Shown one piece after another: positions 36,151 to 44,153 of a DNA stretch of 64,000 nucleotides. The notes beneath the pieces are model-generated. The model was not told the origin of the DNA. It worked only from the letters and a program-made list of their open reading frames with translations, and searched no databases. Positions within the stretch are counted from its first letter, which is position 1; each line of letters opens with the position of its first letter. This stretch comes from an uncultured Lachnospiraceae bacterium (GTDB taxonomy: Bacteria > Bacillota > Clostridia > Lachnospirales > Lachnospiraceae), in the NCBI GenBank assembly GCA_900554415.1, contig USGU01000011.1, positions 9,086 to 73,085 on the forward strand. The letters are read 5' to 3'. The translations under genes were made by a program, and so were the position numbers.

Positions 36151-36726
36151 CTATTCTTTCTTTTTCTTGTTATATTGATTCATTGCCTGTTCAATATTTC
36201 CCTGAACAATGGCAGCTACAGCATCTACAGCGTTCTCATAGCCTTCTTCCATCAGTTCCCGCTCTCCTTTGGAAAATTTACCAAGTACATAATCTGCCAG
36301 ATCATATCCTTTCGGCTTTTCTCCCACTCCTACTTTAATTCTCGGGAAATCCATGGTACCCAGATGCGCAATAATATTTTTAATCCCATTATGGCCTCCC
36401 GCACTTCCTTTTTTACGGATACGGAGCTGCCCCACATCCAGACTGATATCGTCATAAATCACCAGTAATTCTTCTTCCGGCGCGATTTTGTAATAATCCG
36501 TCATACTGAACACACTCTCACCGCTTAAATTCATGTAGGTCTGCGGCTTTGCCAGAATCACCTTCTGCCCCTCTATCACACCTTTTCCAATGTAAGCCCG
36601 GTGTTTCTTTGTGTCTACGGAAATATTATATTTCTCTGCCAGTTTATCTATCACATCAAATCCTACATTATGTCTTGTTCCTTCATATTGCTTATCTGGA
36701 TTACCCAGTCCTACGATAATATACAT
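36151..36726 (-). CDS. pth: Peptidyl-tRNA hydrolase
   Basis: 191 residues. Motifs: MYIIVGLGNPDKQYEGTRHNVGFD with the catalytic His in RHNVGF, KPQTYMNLSGESV, YDDISLDVGQLRIRKKGSAGGHNGIKNI, and DFPRIKVGVGEKP. It releases peptides from prematurely dropped peptidyl-tRNA. The frame is open from a GTG at 36735, but the ATG at 36726 has AAAGG eight bases upstream and is chosen. First gene of pth-mfd. Confidence 0.96.
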   Translation of the reverse strand: MYIIVGLGNPDKQYEGTRHNVGFDVIDKLAEKYNISVDTKKHRAYIGKGVIEGQKVILAKPQTYMNLSGESVFSMTDYYKIAPEEELLVIYDDISLDVGQLRIRKKGSAGGHNGIKNIIAHLGTMDFPRIKVGVGEKPKGYDLADYVLGKFSKGERELMEEGYENAVDAVAAIVQGNIEQAMNQYNKKKKE

Positions 36727-36826
36727 CTTCTTCACCTTTCTGTTTTCTGAATAAATCTTTTCAGCGTCTCATATATTGTTATAAGCAAAACGGATTGCTT
36801 ATCATCTACACTTCCAGGAGGTTTCC

Positions 36827-37291
36827 ATGAGTTCAAAAACAAAAATTGTTGTACTTCATATGAAAGAGATTATTTACACCATTATTATCTCTGTGCTTAT
36901 TATCCTGCTTGCCGTTCTCTTTTTCTTTATGTTTTCCTCAAAAAATCAGGAAAGGAAGACAAGCGCACAAGTATACACACCTGGAATCTACACTTCAGCT
37001 ATTAAATTAAACAACACCAATCTTGCGGTAGAAGTGGTGGTAGATTCTGAAAAAGTCCAGTCCATCCGCATTCAGAATCTGGATGAATCTGTAGCTGCCA
37101 TGTATCCCCTGCTGCAGCCTACACTGGAAAATATTGCCGACCAGATCTGTGCCGGCCAGTCTTTGGATGACATCGCACTGTCTGACGATACTCCTTATAC
37201 CTCCCGCCTGCTTATCAATGCCATTGAGGATGCACTGAATCAGGCTTCTGCTGCAGCTAAGAAAAGTTCCCTGAATCTTTTGCATGTCTGA
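36827..37291 (+). CDS. Small single-pass membrane-anchored protein, unknown function
   Basis: 154 residues with one N-terminal helix (about 14-37) and an outward domain beginning VYTPGIYTSAIKLNNTNLAVEVVVD, then a helix-rich end. The YTPGIYTS... opening recalls extracytoplasmic FMN-binding-like domains, but key residues could not be confirmed. The start has AGGAGG six bases upstream. Divergent from pth, with an inverted repeat (36781-36802) in the shared upstream region. Confidence 0.7.
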   Translation: MSSKTKIVVLHMKEIIYTIIISVLIILLAVLFFFMFSSKNQERKTSAQVYTPGIYTSAIKLNNTNLAVEVVVDSEKVQSIRIQNLDESVAAMYPLLQPTLENIADQICAGQSLDDIALSDDTPYTSRLLINAIEDALNQASAAAKKSSLNLLHV

Positions 37292-37296
37292 CAAGG

Positions 37297-37333
37297 AAAA
37301 AGTCGTAGCATACACTACGACTTTTCGACTTTT
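37297..37333. terminator. Bidirectional terminator between convergent genes
   Basis: AAAAAGTCGTAG (37297-37308) pairs with CTACGACTTTT (37315-37325) and is flanked by A and T runs, so it can end transcripts from both sides. Confidence 0.8.
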
Positions 37334-37596
37334 TAGCCTTCTACAATCAGATACTGTCCGTTTTCTAATGCAAATACTTCTGATGCTTCTTCCAGCTCTT
37401 CATCGCTCATACCATCCACATCAGCGCCGTTCTCTTCAAAATATTCTCTTACTTCTTTTATGGAATCCACCACAACTGCCATACAGTCTTCCAAAAAGGC
37501 TTCTGCTTCTTCCAAAGTCTCCGCTACCGGTTCATCAAACAACTGCCCCTGATTCTTTAAGAATGTACGCAGGCATGCTTCTTCATATTCATACAT
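37333..37596 (-). CDS. Small acidic protein of unknown function
   Basis: 87 residues from the ATG at 37596, which has GGGAGGAA at good spacing; a frame from 37617 lacks one. Very acidic, with many Glu/Asp in EEACLRTF, ETLEEAEAFLEDC and MSDEELEEASEVF; mainly helical. No membrane segment and no recognised domain. Its end abuts the bidirectional terminator. Confidence 0.65.
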   Translation of the reverse strand: MYEYEEACLRTFLKNQGQLFDEPVAETLEEAEAFLEDCMAVVVDSIKEVREYFEENGADVDGMSDEELEEASEVFALENGQYLIVEG

Positions 37597-37685
37597 ATCG
37601 CGTTCCTCCCTCGCCACATTGTATTCAGTAATTTATATCAATTATCATAGTATGAAGCGGAGGAAATTTCAACCAAAATTTATGT

Positions 37686-38462
37686 TTATCCAAGATACTG
37701 TCTCATTTCTTTTAATGCATTTTTTTCCAGACGGCTTACCTGGGCCTGTGATATCTGGATTTCTTCCGCCACTTCCATCTGGGTCTTTCCTTCAAAAAAC
37801 CGGAGTTTTATAATATAACGTTCCCGTTCTTCCAGCATTTCCATAGCGGCCTGCAGCGACAGATTTTCTACCCATGTATCCTCTTTATTCTTTTTGTCAC
37901 TCACCTGATCCATGACATAAACTGCATCCCCGCTGTCATTGTAAACAGGCTCCTGCAGACTCATGGGACTTTGTATGGCATCCAGAGCATAGACAATATC
38001 CTCTTTCTCTATGCCGATTTCTTCCGCAATTTCTTCAATCGTTGGTTCTTTCAGATATTTTTTCCGATACATTTCTTTTGCGTAAATTGCCTTATAAGCC
38101 GTATCTTTTAACGAACGGCTGACCCGGATTGAATTATTGTCCCTCAGAAACCGTCTTATTTCCCCTACAATCATAGGAACAGCATAAGTGGAGAACTTTA
38201 CCTCCAGTTCCGGATTAAAGTTGTTAATGGCCTTAATCAGGCCCACACACCCTATCTGGAATAAATCATCCGGATTTTCATTGCTGGTGTGAAACCGCTT
38301 CATCACACTTAACACCAAACGTAAATTGCCCTTGATATATTCTTCTTTTGCCTCTTGATCTCCCTGCTGGATCTGTGAAAATAATTTCCGCTTCTCTTCT
38401 TCCTTCAGAAGGGGTAATTTTGAAGTATTTACACCACATATCTCAACCTTATTTACTGCCAT
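37686..38462 (-). CDS. sigG: Sporulation sigma factor SigG
   Basis: 258 residues. The N terminus, NKVEICGVNTSKLPLL, is the SigG signature. Region 2 NGLRLVLSV-like NLRLVLSVMKRFH, DLFQIGCVGLIKAINNF, and the 2.4 helix KFSTYAVPMIVGEIRRFLRDNNSIRVSR follow. Region 4 ends TQMEVAEEIQISQAQVSRLEKNAL. SigG drives late forespore genes. In Bacillus it follows spoIIGA-sigE directly; here a nuclease gene on the other strand lies between. AGGAGG precedes the ATG. Confidence 0.95.
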   Translation of the reverse strand: MAVNKVEICGVNTSKLPLLKEEEKRKLFSQIQQGDQEAKEEYIKGNLRLVLSVMKRFHTSNENPDDLFQIGCVGLIKAINNFNPELEVKFSTYAVPMIVGEIRRFLRDNNSIRVSRSLKDTAYKAIYAKEMYRKKYLKEPTIEEIAEEIGIEKEDIVYALDAIQSPMSLQEPVYNDSGDAVYVMDQVSDKKNKEDTWVENLSLQAAMEMLEERERYIIKLRFFEGKTQMEVAEEIQISQAQVSRLEKNALKEMRQYLG

Positions 38463-38492
38463 GTTTCAGCCTCCTGTTGCACTTGCTAGTAG

Positions 38493-38521
38493 CATTTTTT
38501 CCAAATGGTTTTTGATTATGC
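38493..38521 (-). promoter_or_regulatory. SigF/SigG-type promoter of sigG
   Basis: Minus strand GCATA (38517-38521), 14-base spacer, GGAAAAAATG (38493-38502). This fits the forespore consensus GYWTA...GGNRANAHTW except for a spacer about one base short. sigG is SigF/SigG-driven in other spore formers. Confidence 0.55.
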
Positions 38522-38554
38522 AATTTTGTAAATAAATTATAAATTTTTAACCCC

Positions 38555-38587
38555 TTGACAGCATTTCATTGTGAAATATAGTATAAT
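38555..38587 (+). promoter_or_regulatory. Promoter of the beta-CASP gene with an inverted repeat in the spacer
   Basis: TTGACA (38555-38560) and TATAGT (38577-38582) are 16 bases apart; a TATAAT also follows at 38582-38587. ATTTCA-TTG-TGAAAT (38563-38577) is a 6-bp dyad between the boxes, a possible repressor site. Confidence 0.55.
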
Positions 38588-38618
38588 GAAATCAAAAAAG
38601 GAAAAGGGAGATGACACG

Positions 38619-40226
38619 ATGAAACTGACTTTTATAGGTGCCGCTCACGAAGTGACAGGAAGCTGCCATTTTCTCGAAGTCTGTGGTAAGAAAATCCTCA
38701 TAGACTGTGGAATGGAACAGGGACCGGATTTATATGAGAACCAGGAAATTCCTATCTCGCCTTCTGACATTGATTATGTGCTGCTGACCCATGCCCACAT
38801 CGACCATTCCGGCAATCTTCCATTACTTGCCAAAAATGGATTCCGGGGCGAGATTGTGACAACCTTTGCAACGGCAGACCTCTGTAATATTATGTTGCGT
38901 GACAGTGCACATATTCAGGAAGCAGAAGCGGAATGGCGCAATCGTAAAGCCCGGCGTTCCGGCGGTGAATTATACGAACCACTCTATGTTATGGAGGATG
39001 CAGAAGCCGCTATTTCGCTGCTCGCTCCTGTGGATTATGGACAGCGGATTACTCTATGTGAAGGTGTGGATGTACGTTTTACCGATATCGGGCATCTGCT
39101 TGGTTCTGCCTGCATTGAAATCTGGATCTGCGAAGATGGGGTAGAAAAGAAAATCGTATTTTCCGGTGATGTAGGAAATACCAATCAGCCAATTATCAAA
39201 GATCCAAGTTTTGTAGAAGAAGCGGATTATCTGGTCATTGAATCTACTTATGGAAACAGAATCCACTCAGCAGTGCGTCCAGATTACATCGGAGAACTGG
39301 TTAAGATATTACGGGAAACCTTTGCCCGTCAGGGAAATGTTGTGATTCCATCCTTTGCAGTGGGAAGAACTCAGGAATTACTCTATTTCTTCCGTCAGAT
39401 CAAAGAACAGAATCTTCTGCCGGAATATCCCGGCTTTGAAGTCTATGTGGACAGTCCGCTTGCCATTGAAGCAACCCACGTATTCCAGAAAAATACCCAT
39501 TCCTGCTTTGATGAAGATGCAACCGCTCTCATCGAACAGGGAATCAATCCTCTGGTATTCCCCGGACTGAAGACCTCCGTAACAAGTGAAGATTCCAAGA
39601 TGATTAATTTTAACGAAACCCCAAAGGTTATTCTCGCTGCTTCCGGTATGTGTGAAGCCGGACGAATCCGCCACCACTTGAAGCATAATCTGTGGCGCAG
39701 AGAATGTACGATTCTCTTTGTGGGCTATCAGGCAGAGGGAACTCTTGGTCGCAAGCTGGTCGAAGGTGCGGACTCTGTAAAGCTGTTCGGTGAAAATATC
39801 GAAGTCAACGCTCACATTGCTATTTTAGCAGGCATCAGTGGTCATGCCGATATGAACGGACTCCTGAACTGGATTGATGGTTTCAGAAAAAAGCCATCCC
39901 ACGTATTTGTTGTCCACGGGGAGGACACTGTGACGGAGGAGTTTGCAAAGACTGTCACGGGCCATTTTGGTATTCCTGCCTTTGCTCCATTTTCCGGTGG
40001 ATGTGTGGATCTTGCAACAGACACCATCTTAAATCCGGGCATCCGTATCCAGAAGCGCGCTGCGGAAAAACCTTCCCGTGTTCGTGCCAATACTGCATTT
40101 AACCGTGTTGTTGCCGCTGCCAAACGCTTAATGGATGTTGTCCTTAAGAATGAAGGACTTGCTAATAAAGATCTGGCAAAATTTGAATCCCAGATTCAGA
40201 ATCTTGCAGATAAATGGGATCGTTAA
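38619..40226 (+). CDS. Metallo-beta-lactamase/beta-CASP ribonuclease-family protein
   Basis: 535 residues from the ATG at 38619 (GGGAG eight bases upstream); a longer frame starts inside the promoter. Motif 2 HAHIDHSG, downstream metal ligands in DIGHLLGSA and SGDVGNTNQPI, beta-CASP motifs including ESTYGNR, and SGMCEAGRIRHHLKHNL. C-terminal RNA-specific domain: ISGHADMNGLLNW and VHGEDT. Related to bacterial CPSF-like exo/endoribonucleases. It lies opposite to sigE and sigG, between them. Its last codons form one arm of the shared terminator. Confidence 0.9.
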   Translation: MKLTFIGAAHEVTGSCHFLEVCGKKILIDCGMEQGPDLYENQEIPISPSDIDYVLLTHAHIDHSGNLPLLAKNGFRGEIVTTFATADLCNIMLRDSAHIQEAEAEWRNRKARRSGGELYEPLYVMEDAEAAISLLAPVDYGQRITLCEGVDVRFTDIGHLLGSACIEIWICEDGVEKKIVFSGDVGNTNQPIIKDPSFVEEADYLVIESTYGNRIHSAVRPDYIGELVKILRETFARQGNVVIPSFAVGRTQELLYFFRQIKEQNLLPEYPGFEVYVDSPLAIEATHVFQKNTHSCFDEDATALIEQGINPLVFPGLKTSVTSEDSKMINFNETPKVILAASGMCEAGRIRHHLKHNLWRRECTILFVGYQAEGTLGRKLVEGADSVKLFGENIEVNAHIAILAGISGHADMNGLLNWIDGFRKKPSHVFVVHGEDTVTEEFAKTVTGHFGIPAFAPFSGGCVDLATDTILNPGIRIQKRAAEKPSRVRANTAFNRVVAAAKRLMDVVLKNEGLANKDLAKFESQIQNLADKWDR

Positions 40227-40250
40227 GGAGTTACTCCTTAACGATCTATT
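40218..40250. terminator. Terminator stem built from the 3' ends of two convergent genes
   Basis: GATCGTTAAGGAG (40218-40230) and its exact complement (40234-40246) form a 13-pair stem with a TTA loop. Each arm contains the Asp-Arg-stop codons of one gene. U-rich sequence follows on the plus strand. Confidence 0.85.
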
Positions 40251-40972
40251 TCTTTTTTCAGACGCTGCATAATCTTCTTTTCCAGTCTGGAGATATAAGA
40301 CTGGGAAATTCCAAGCAGATCTGCCACTTCTTTCTGTGTCTTTTCTTCTCCGTCAGCCGTTCCAATTCCAAAGCGCATCTGCACAATCATGCGCTCTCTT
40401 CCCGGCAGACGGTTTACTGCTTTATGTAAGACTTTGTGTTCTGACTCTGTCTCCATATCTTTGGACACCGCATCTTCTTCTGTCCCCAGAATATCGGAAA
40501 GCAGTAATTCATTTCCATCCCAGTCCACATTTAATGGTTCATCAATAGAAACTTCCATCTTCGTCTTACTGTTTCGTCTTAAATACATCAGGATTTCATT
40601 TTCGATACATCTGGAAGCATAAGTTGCCAGCTTGATATTCTTGTCTGCCTTAAACGTATTAATCGCCTTAATCAGTCCAATCGTTCCAATCGAAATCAAA
40701 TCCTCAATTCCTACACCTGTGTTATCGAATTTTTTCGCAATATATACAACCAGCCGCAAATTATGCTCAATCAATGTTTTTCTGGCTTTGTCTTCATTCT
40801 CCGTACCGAGCCACATAATCATTTCATTTTCTTTCTCTGCTTCCAGCGGAGGTGGCAATACATCCGTTCCACCGATATAATGAATTTCCTGCTTATCTGG
40901 AAACAATATAGTACGAAACGGTGCTGCTATTCTCATCTTAAACTGATTTGGTACTGCTACTTTTATCATCAT
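40238..40972 (-). CDS. sigE: Sporulation sigma factor SigE (pro-sigma-E)
   Basis: 244 residues. The N-terminal pro-sequence ends near EIHYIGGTDVLPPPL, the region where SpoIIGA cuts. Region 2: HNLRLVVYIAKKFDNTGVGIEDLISIGTIGLIKAI and KLATYASRCIENEILMYLRR; region 4: TQKEVADLLGISQSYISRLEKKIM. SigE drives early mother-cell genes. It lies 13 bases behind spoIIGA, with GGAGGAG before the start. Confidence 0.96.
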   Translation of the reverse strand: MMIKVAVPNQFKMRIAAPFRTILFPDKQEIHYIGGTDVLPPPLEAEKENEMIMWLGTENEDKARKTLIEHNLRLVVYIAKKFDNTGVGIEDLISIGTIGLIKAINTFKADKNIKLATYASRCIENEILMYLRRNSKTKMEVSIDEPLNVDWDGNELLLSDILGTEEDAVSKDMETESEHKVLHKAVNRLPGRERMIVQMRFGIGTADGEEKTQKEVADLLGISQSYISRLEKKIMQRLKKEIDR

Positions 40973-40985
40973 GACCTACTCCTCC

Positions 40986-41777
40986 TCAACAATCCTCTGG
41001 ATTTAATATCATTTCAAATTTTCCTCCTTCGAACTCTTCCTTAGATGAAATACCGATAACAGGATTCAGAACCGTCTTTGCTTTCTCTCCTAAAATCTGC
41101 ATTTTATCCAGTCTGATAACCGGAAGGACACCTTGTTCTTCTTGAATTGTATGGTAAGGAACATATCGTATTTTCTGTACTTTATTTGTATTAGTTAATT
41201 TTTTTATTGTTTTAGATGTAATAATATGTATTGGTTCTCCTGTGATGTTGTCACTTAAGTTATTTCCACTGTCAATCAGAGCTTCCACCATACAGGATTT
41301 ATCCTTTAAAGTCAGTATAACCTGACAGTATTGCAAAGGTAATTTGAATAGCGCTTCCAGATAGTCCAATATCTTTCGGAATACAAAATAACTGCACACT
41401 GCAATTCCAAAAAACAGGCTTCCTGCTTTCATATATTTTCCTGCAACATTTTCTATGCAGGAAATAATTCCTCCAATTAGAAAGCTAAAAATATATAAAG
41501 AAATAATTGAATTTATATATTCTCTTAGTTTTCTTATTCTAAGTCCTACAATTACCATTGCACTGTTAATCAGCGTATGTGATAATGCAAGTTTTCCTGC
41601 ATATGATAAGGGTATGAGTAAAAGCACACTGGCGAATAATGCCCCCATCAAAGCCCCCAGACACACGGAACCTCCAGAAACCTGCTTATGCATGCTCCGC
41701 TTCACTGCCATGAGTACAATAAAATCCATCATAAAATTTTCCAGAAAAAATACGTCTATATACAATTCATATTGCAT
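40986..41777 (-). CDS. spoIIGA: Sigma-E processing peptidase SpoIIGA
   Basis: 263 residues. Five N-terminal membrane helices (about 1-130), then an aspartic-protease-like domain with active-site motif ALIDSGNNL (Asp about 168). It cuts pro-SigE in the mother cell after septation. N-terminal YELYIDVFFLENFMMDF is typical. First gene of spoIIGA-sigE and close to ftsZ, the same neighbourhood as in Bacillus. Confidence 0.94.
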   Translation of the reverse strand: MQYELYIDVFFLENFMMDFIVLMAVKRSMHKQVSGGSVCLGALMGALFASVLLLIPLSYAGKLALSHTLINSAMVIVGLRIRKLREYINSIISLYIFSFLIGGIISCIENVAGKYMKAGSLFFGIAVCSYFVFRKILDYLEALFKLPLQYCQVILTLKDKSCMVEALIDSGNNLSDNITGEPIHIITSKTIKKLTNTNKVQKIRYVPYHTIQEEQGVLPVIRLDKMQILGEKAKTVLNPVIGISSKEEFEGGKFEMILNPEDC

Positions 41778-41832
41778 ATAATTCCTTCTTCCTCTTCAGC
41801 TACTAAATCGATTTGGTACTTAAGCAAGACCT

Positions 41833-41866
41833 ATTATACCCGTATGTCCTTTTTATTTTTTGTCAA
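41833..41866 (-). promoter_or_regulatory. spoIIGA-sigE promoter with a 22-bp spacer
   Basis: Minus strand TTGACA (41861-41866) and TATAAT (41833-41838), both perfect, but separated by 22 bases instead of about 17. This is the known spoIIG promoter design: Spo0A~P is needed to reposition SigA-polymerase. Confidence 0.88.
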
Positions 41867-41873
41867 AACCAGT

Positions 41874-41898
41874 TGTCGAATTCTGGTTTTATTCGACA
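41874..41898 (-). promoter_or_regulatory. Pair of Spo0A boxes upstream of spoIIGA
   Basis: Two perfect TGTCGAA boxes in opposite orientation: plus strand at 41874-41880, minus strand at 41892-41898. The nearer one lies 7 bases beyond the -35. They match the Spo0A consensus. Confidence 0.85.
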
Positions 41899-41902
41899 CA
41901 AA

Positions 41903-41931
41903 AAAAGACATGCCATAATGACATGTCTTTT
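41903..41931 (-). terminator. Terminator of ftsZ
   Basis: AAAAGACATG (41903-41912) pairs with CATGTCTTTT (41922-41931). It is followed on the minus strand by U and lies just past the ftsZ stop. Confidence 0.85.
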
Positions 41932-41973
41932 TCACTTATGATATTATTTTGTTTTCAATATTATCTCTTAGTC

Positions 41974-43167
41974 TTATTTCTTAAAGAAATCCGGAATCTT
42001 AATTGACTGCTCTTTCACATTACTTACAGGTGTTCTTGGTGTCTGGAGCTGTGGCATATCTGATGTCTGCTGTGTTCTTGCTCCATAAGCCGGTCTTTCT
42101 GCTGAAGTATTGAACTCTGGTCTTGGCAGATTCTGTGTATTATTGAGCTGCCCTGCACCTGATAACATGCTTGCTTTATGTTCCAGTCTTGACTGTAACT
42201 TAGACGCTGTTCCACCTACACTATGAAGTCCTGTTGCAATAACAGTGATTGTAGCTTCGTCAGCCTTAGAGTCATCATACATTGCACCGAAGATAATATT
42301 TGCATCTTCTCCTGCAAGATCCTGAACATATTCTGCTGCATCACTTGCATCCATAAGAGTGATATCACCGGAAATATTGATGATAACATGTGATGCTCCT
42401 GCAATTGTTGTCTCAAGAAGTGGACTTGCAACAGCCTGCTTAACAGCTTCAAGGGCCTTGTCATCACCCTTGCCCTGTCCAATACCGATATGAGCAATTC
42501 CTTTATCTGTCATTACAGTCTGAACATCAGCAAAGTCAAGGTTGATTAATGATGGAACATTAATCAGGTCTGTGATACCCTGAATACCTTGCTGAAGGAC
42601 TTCATCGGCTTTCTTAAGTGCCTCTGGCATTGTTGTTCTTCTATCTACAATCTCTAACAGCTTATCATTTGGAATAACAATAAGTGTATCTACATTTTCT
42701 TTTAACTTTTCAATTCCCTGAAGTGCATTGTTCATACGTGTCTTAGATTCAAAACGGAAAGGCTTTGTAACAACACCTACGGTAAGTGCGCCCTGTTCTT
42801 TTGCAATACGTGCTACAATTGGAGTTGCACCTGTACCGGTTCCACCGCCCATTCCACAAGTTACGAATACCATATCTGCGCCTTTCAGTGCTGCGGAAAT
42901 CTCTTCTGCACTTTCTTCGGCTGCCTTTTCACCAATTTCCGGCTTGGCTCCCGCTCCAAGTCCTTTGGTAAGCTTGTCCCCAATCTGCATTAAAGTTGGA
43001 GCCTTACAGAGCTGAAGTGCCTGCTTATCTGTGTTGATTGCAATAAATTCAACCCCGGCAATCTGCTCATCAATCATACGGTTTACAGCGTTGTTTCCAC
43101 CGCCGCCAACACCAATTACTATTATTTTCGCTGCTGCTTCTGATTCATTTGTTTTAATTTCTAACAA
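41974..43167 (-). CDS. ftsZ: Cell division GTPase FtsZ
   Basis: 397 residues. GTP-binding GVGGGGNNAVNRM, tubulin signature GGGTGTGATP, T7 loop region NLDFADV, a variable linker of about 70 residues, and the conserved C-terminal peptide IKIPDFFKK. It forms the division ring. The start is a TTG behind GGAGGAG; no ATG is available near the N terminus. It has its own promoter and no ftsA beside it. Confidence 0.97.
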   Translation of the reverse strand: MLEIKTNESEAAAKIIVIGVGGGGNNAVNRMIDEQIAGVEFIAINTDKQALQLCKAPTLMQIGDKLTKGLGAGAKPEIGEKAAEESAEEISAALKGADMVFVTCGMGGGTGTGATPIVARIAKEQGALTVGVVTKPFRFESKTRMNNALQGIEKLKENVDTLIVIPNDKLLEIVDRRTTMPEALKKADEVLQQGIQGITDLINVPSLINLDFADVQTVMTDKGIAHIGIGQGKGDDKALEAVKQAVASPLLETTIAGASHVIINISGDITLMDASDAAEYVQDLAGEDANIIFGAMYDDSKADEATITVIATGLHSVGGTASKLQSRLEHKASMLSGAGQLNNTQNLPRPEFNTSAERPAYGARTQQTSDMPQLQTPRTPVSNVKEQSIKIPDFFKK

Positions 43168-43233
43168 GAGTTTCTCCTCCTTCGTTGCTTCATTTATACT
43201 CCACTGATTATATACTAGGCTATATATACCCTT

Positions 43234-43262
43234 ATAATATATTTTTTCTCTTCAAATTTCAA
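43234..43262 (-). promoter_or_regulatory. Promoter of ftsZ
   Basis: Minus strand TTGAAA (43257-43262), 17-base spacer, TATTAT (43234-43239), in the gap after divIB. Confidence 0.65.
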
Positions 43263-43307
43263 TAGAATTTTATATATTTTCTTATTTTTTTCGGCATTTC
43301 AAACAGC

Positions 43308-44096
43308 TTATTCCGCATTTTCTGTGGTATTTTCCTCATCAGAAGGCAGAAAATCTTTTTCAAAGCTTATTGTCGTATTTTTCTCATTATAATCTTCCAG
43401 ATGGAGTGTACCCTTTTGGTCTCCTAATTTTTCTAAAATTGGTGTAATCTGTGCTATCCTGTTTTCAATATTTTCATGTCCAAGAATCACACATTTGTTT
43501 CCAAAATACAGATATACTTCGGAATCCACCACGGAAAGGCTGGTCGGCACTAATTCGTATTTTGCAAGTGTAGTGCTGATTTCCAGTAAACTTTTAAATG
43601 CTTTCTTATTCTCCTTGCTGACCGGAAGTTCCTCATAAAGTGTCACATCACTCAAGCTGATTCCGTCCACTCTCGGAATATTATCCCACCACTCTGTAGT
43701 CTTAGCAAGCACCATTCCTTCTTCATCAAAATAGACACATTCTTCGTCCGGCATGACAATATAGCCAACTGCCTTCTTCTCCGTAACATCAACCTGAATC
43801 GTCCACGGATTGACCATCTTGATTTTCGCATCTTCCATGGTAGGAAGCAACGGAAAATCTGTAAAATGTACTTTGTACATCAGATATAGCGAATTTCCAA
43901 ATGCATCATCCTGCTCTACCCAGTCTTGTATCTCCCCGGAAGTAATATAAGTATTTCCTGTTACCTTTATCTTACGTATCTGAAATACAAGAAGAAGTGT
44001 TATCATAAGTATACAGACAAGCATAACAAAAAGAATCACTAAAACTGCAATTCCCCGTCGTATCGTTCTTTTGCTTGGTTTTTCTTTCTCCGCCAT
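43308..44096 (-). CDS. divIB: Cell division protein FtsQ/DivIB
   Basis: 262 residues. A short cytosolic basic start (SKRTIRRG), one membrane helix (about 15-38), then a POTRA domain (IRKIKVTGNTYITSGEIQDWV) and the FtsQ beta domain, with a low-complexity acidic tail. It joins FtsL and FtsB in the divisome. It lies between ftsW and ftsZ; the usual murG/murB are absent. Confidence 0.85.
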   Translation of the reverse strand: MAEKEKPSKRTIRRGIAVLVILFVMLVCILMITLLLVFQIRKIKVTGNTYITSGEIQDWVEQDDAFGNSLYLMYKVHFTDFPLLPTMEDAKIKMVNPWTIQVDVTEKKAVGYIVMPDEECVYFDEEGMVLAKTTEWWDNIPRVDGISLSDVTLYEELPVSKENKKAFKSLLEISTTLAKYELVPTSLSVVDSEVYLYFGNKCVILGHENIENRIAQITPILEKLGDQKGTLHLEDYNEKNTTISFEKDFLPSDEENTTENAE

Positions 44097-44153
44097 TTAT
44101 GGTTCCCCCTTGTTTTGTCCCCTGTCAGTCCACATCATTTCCATACATCCTAG

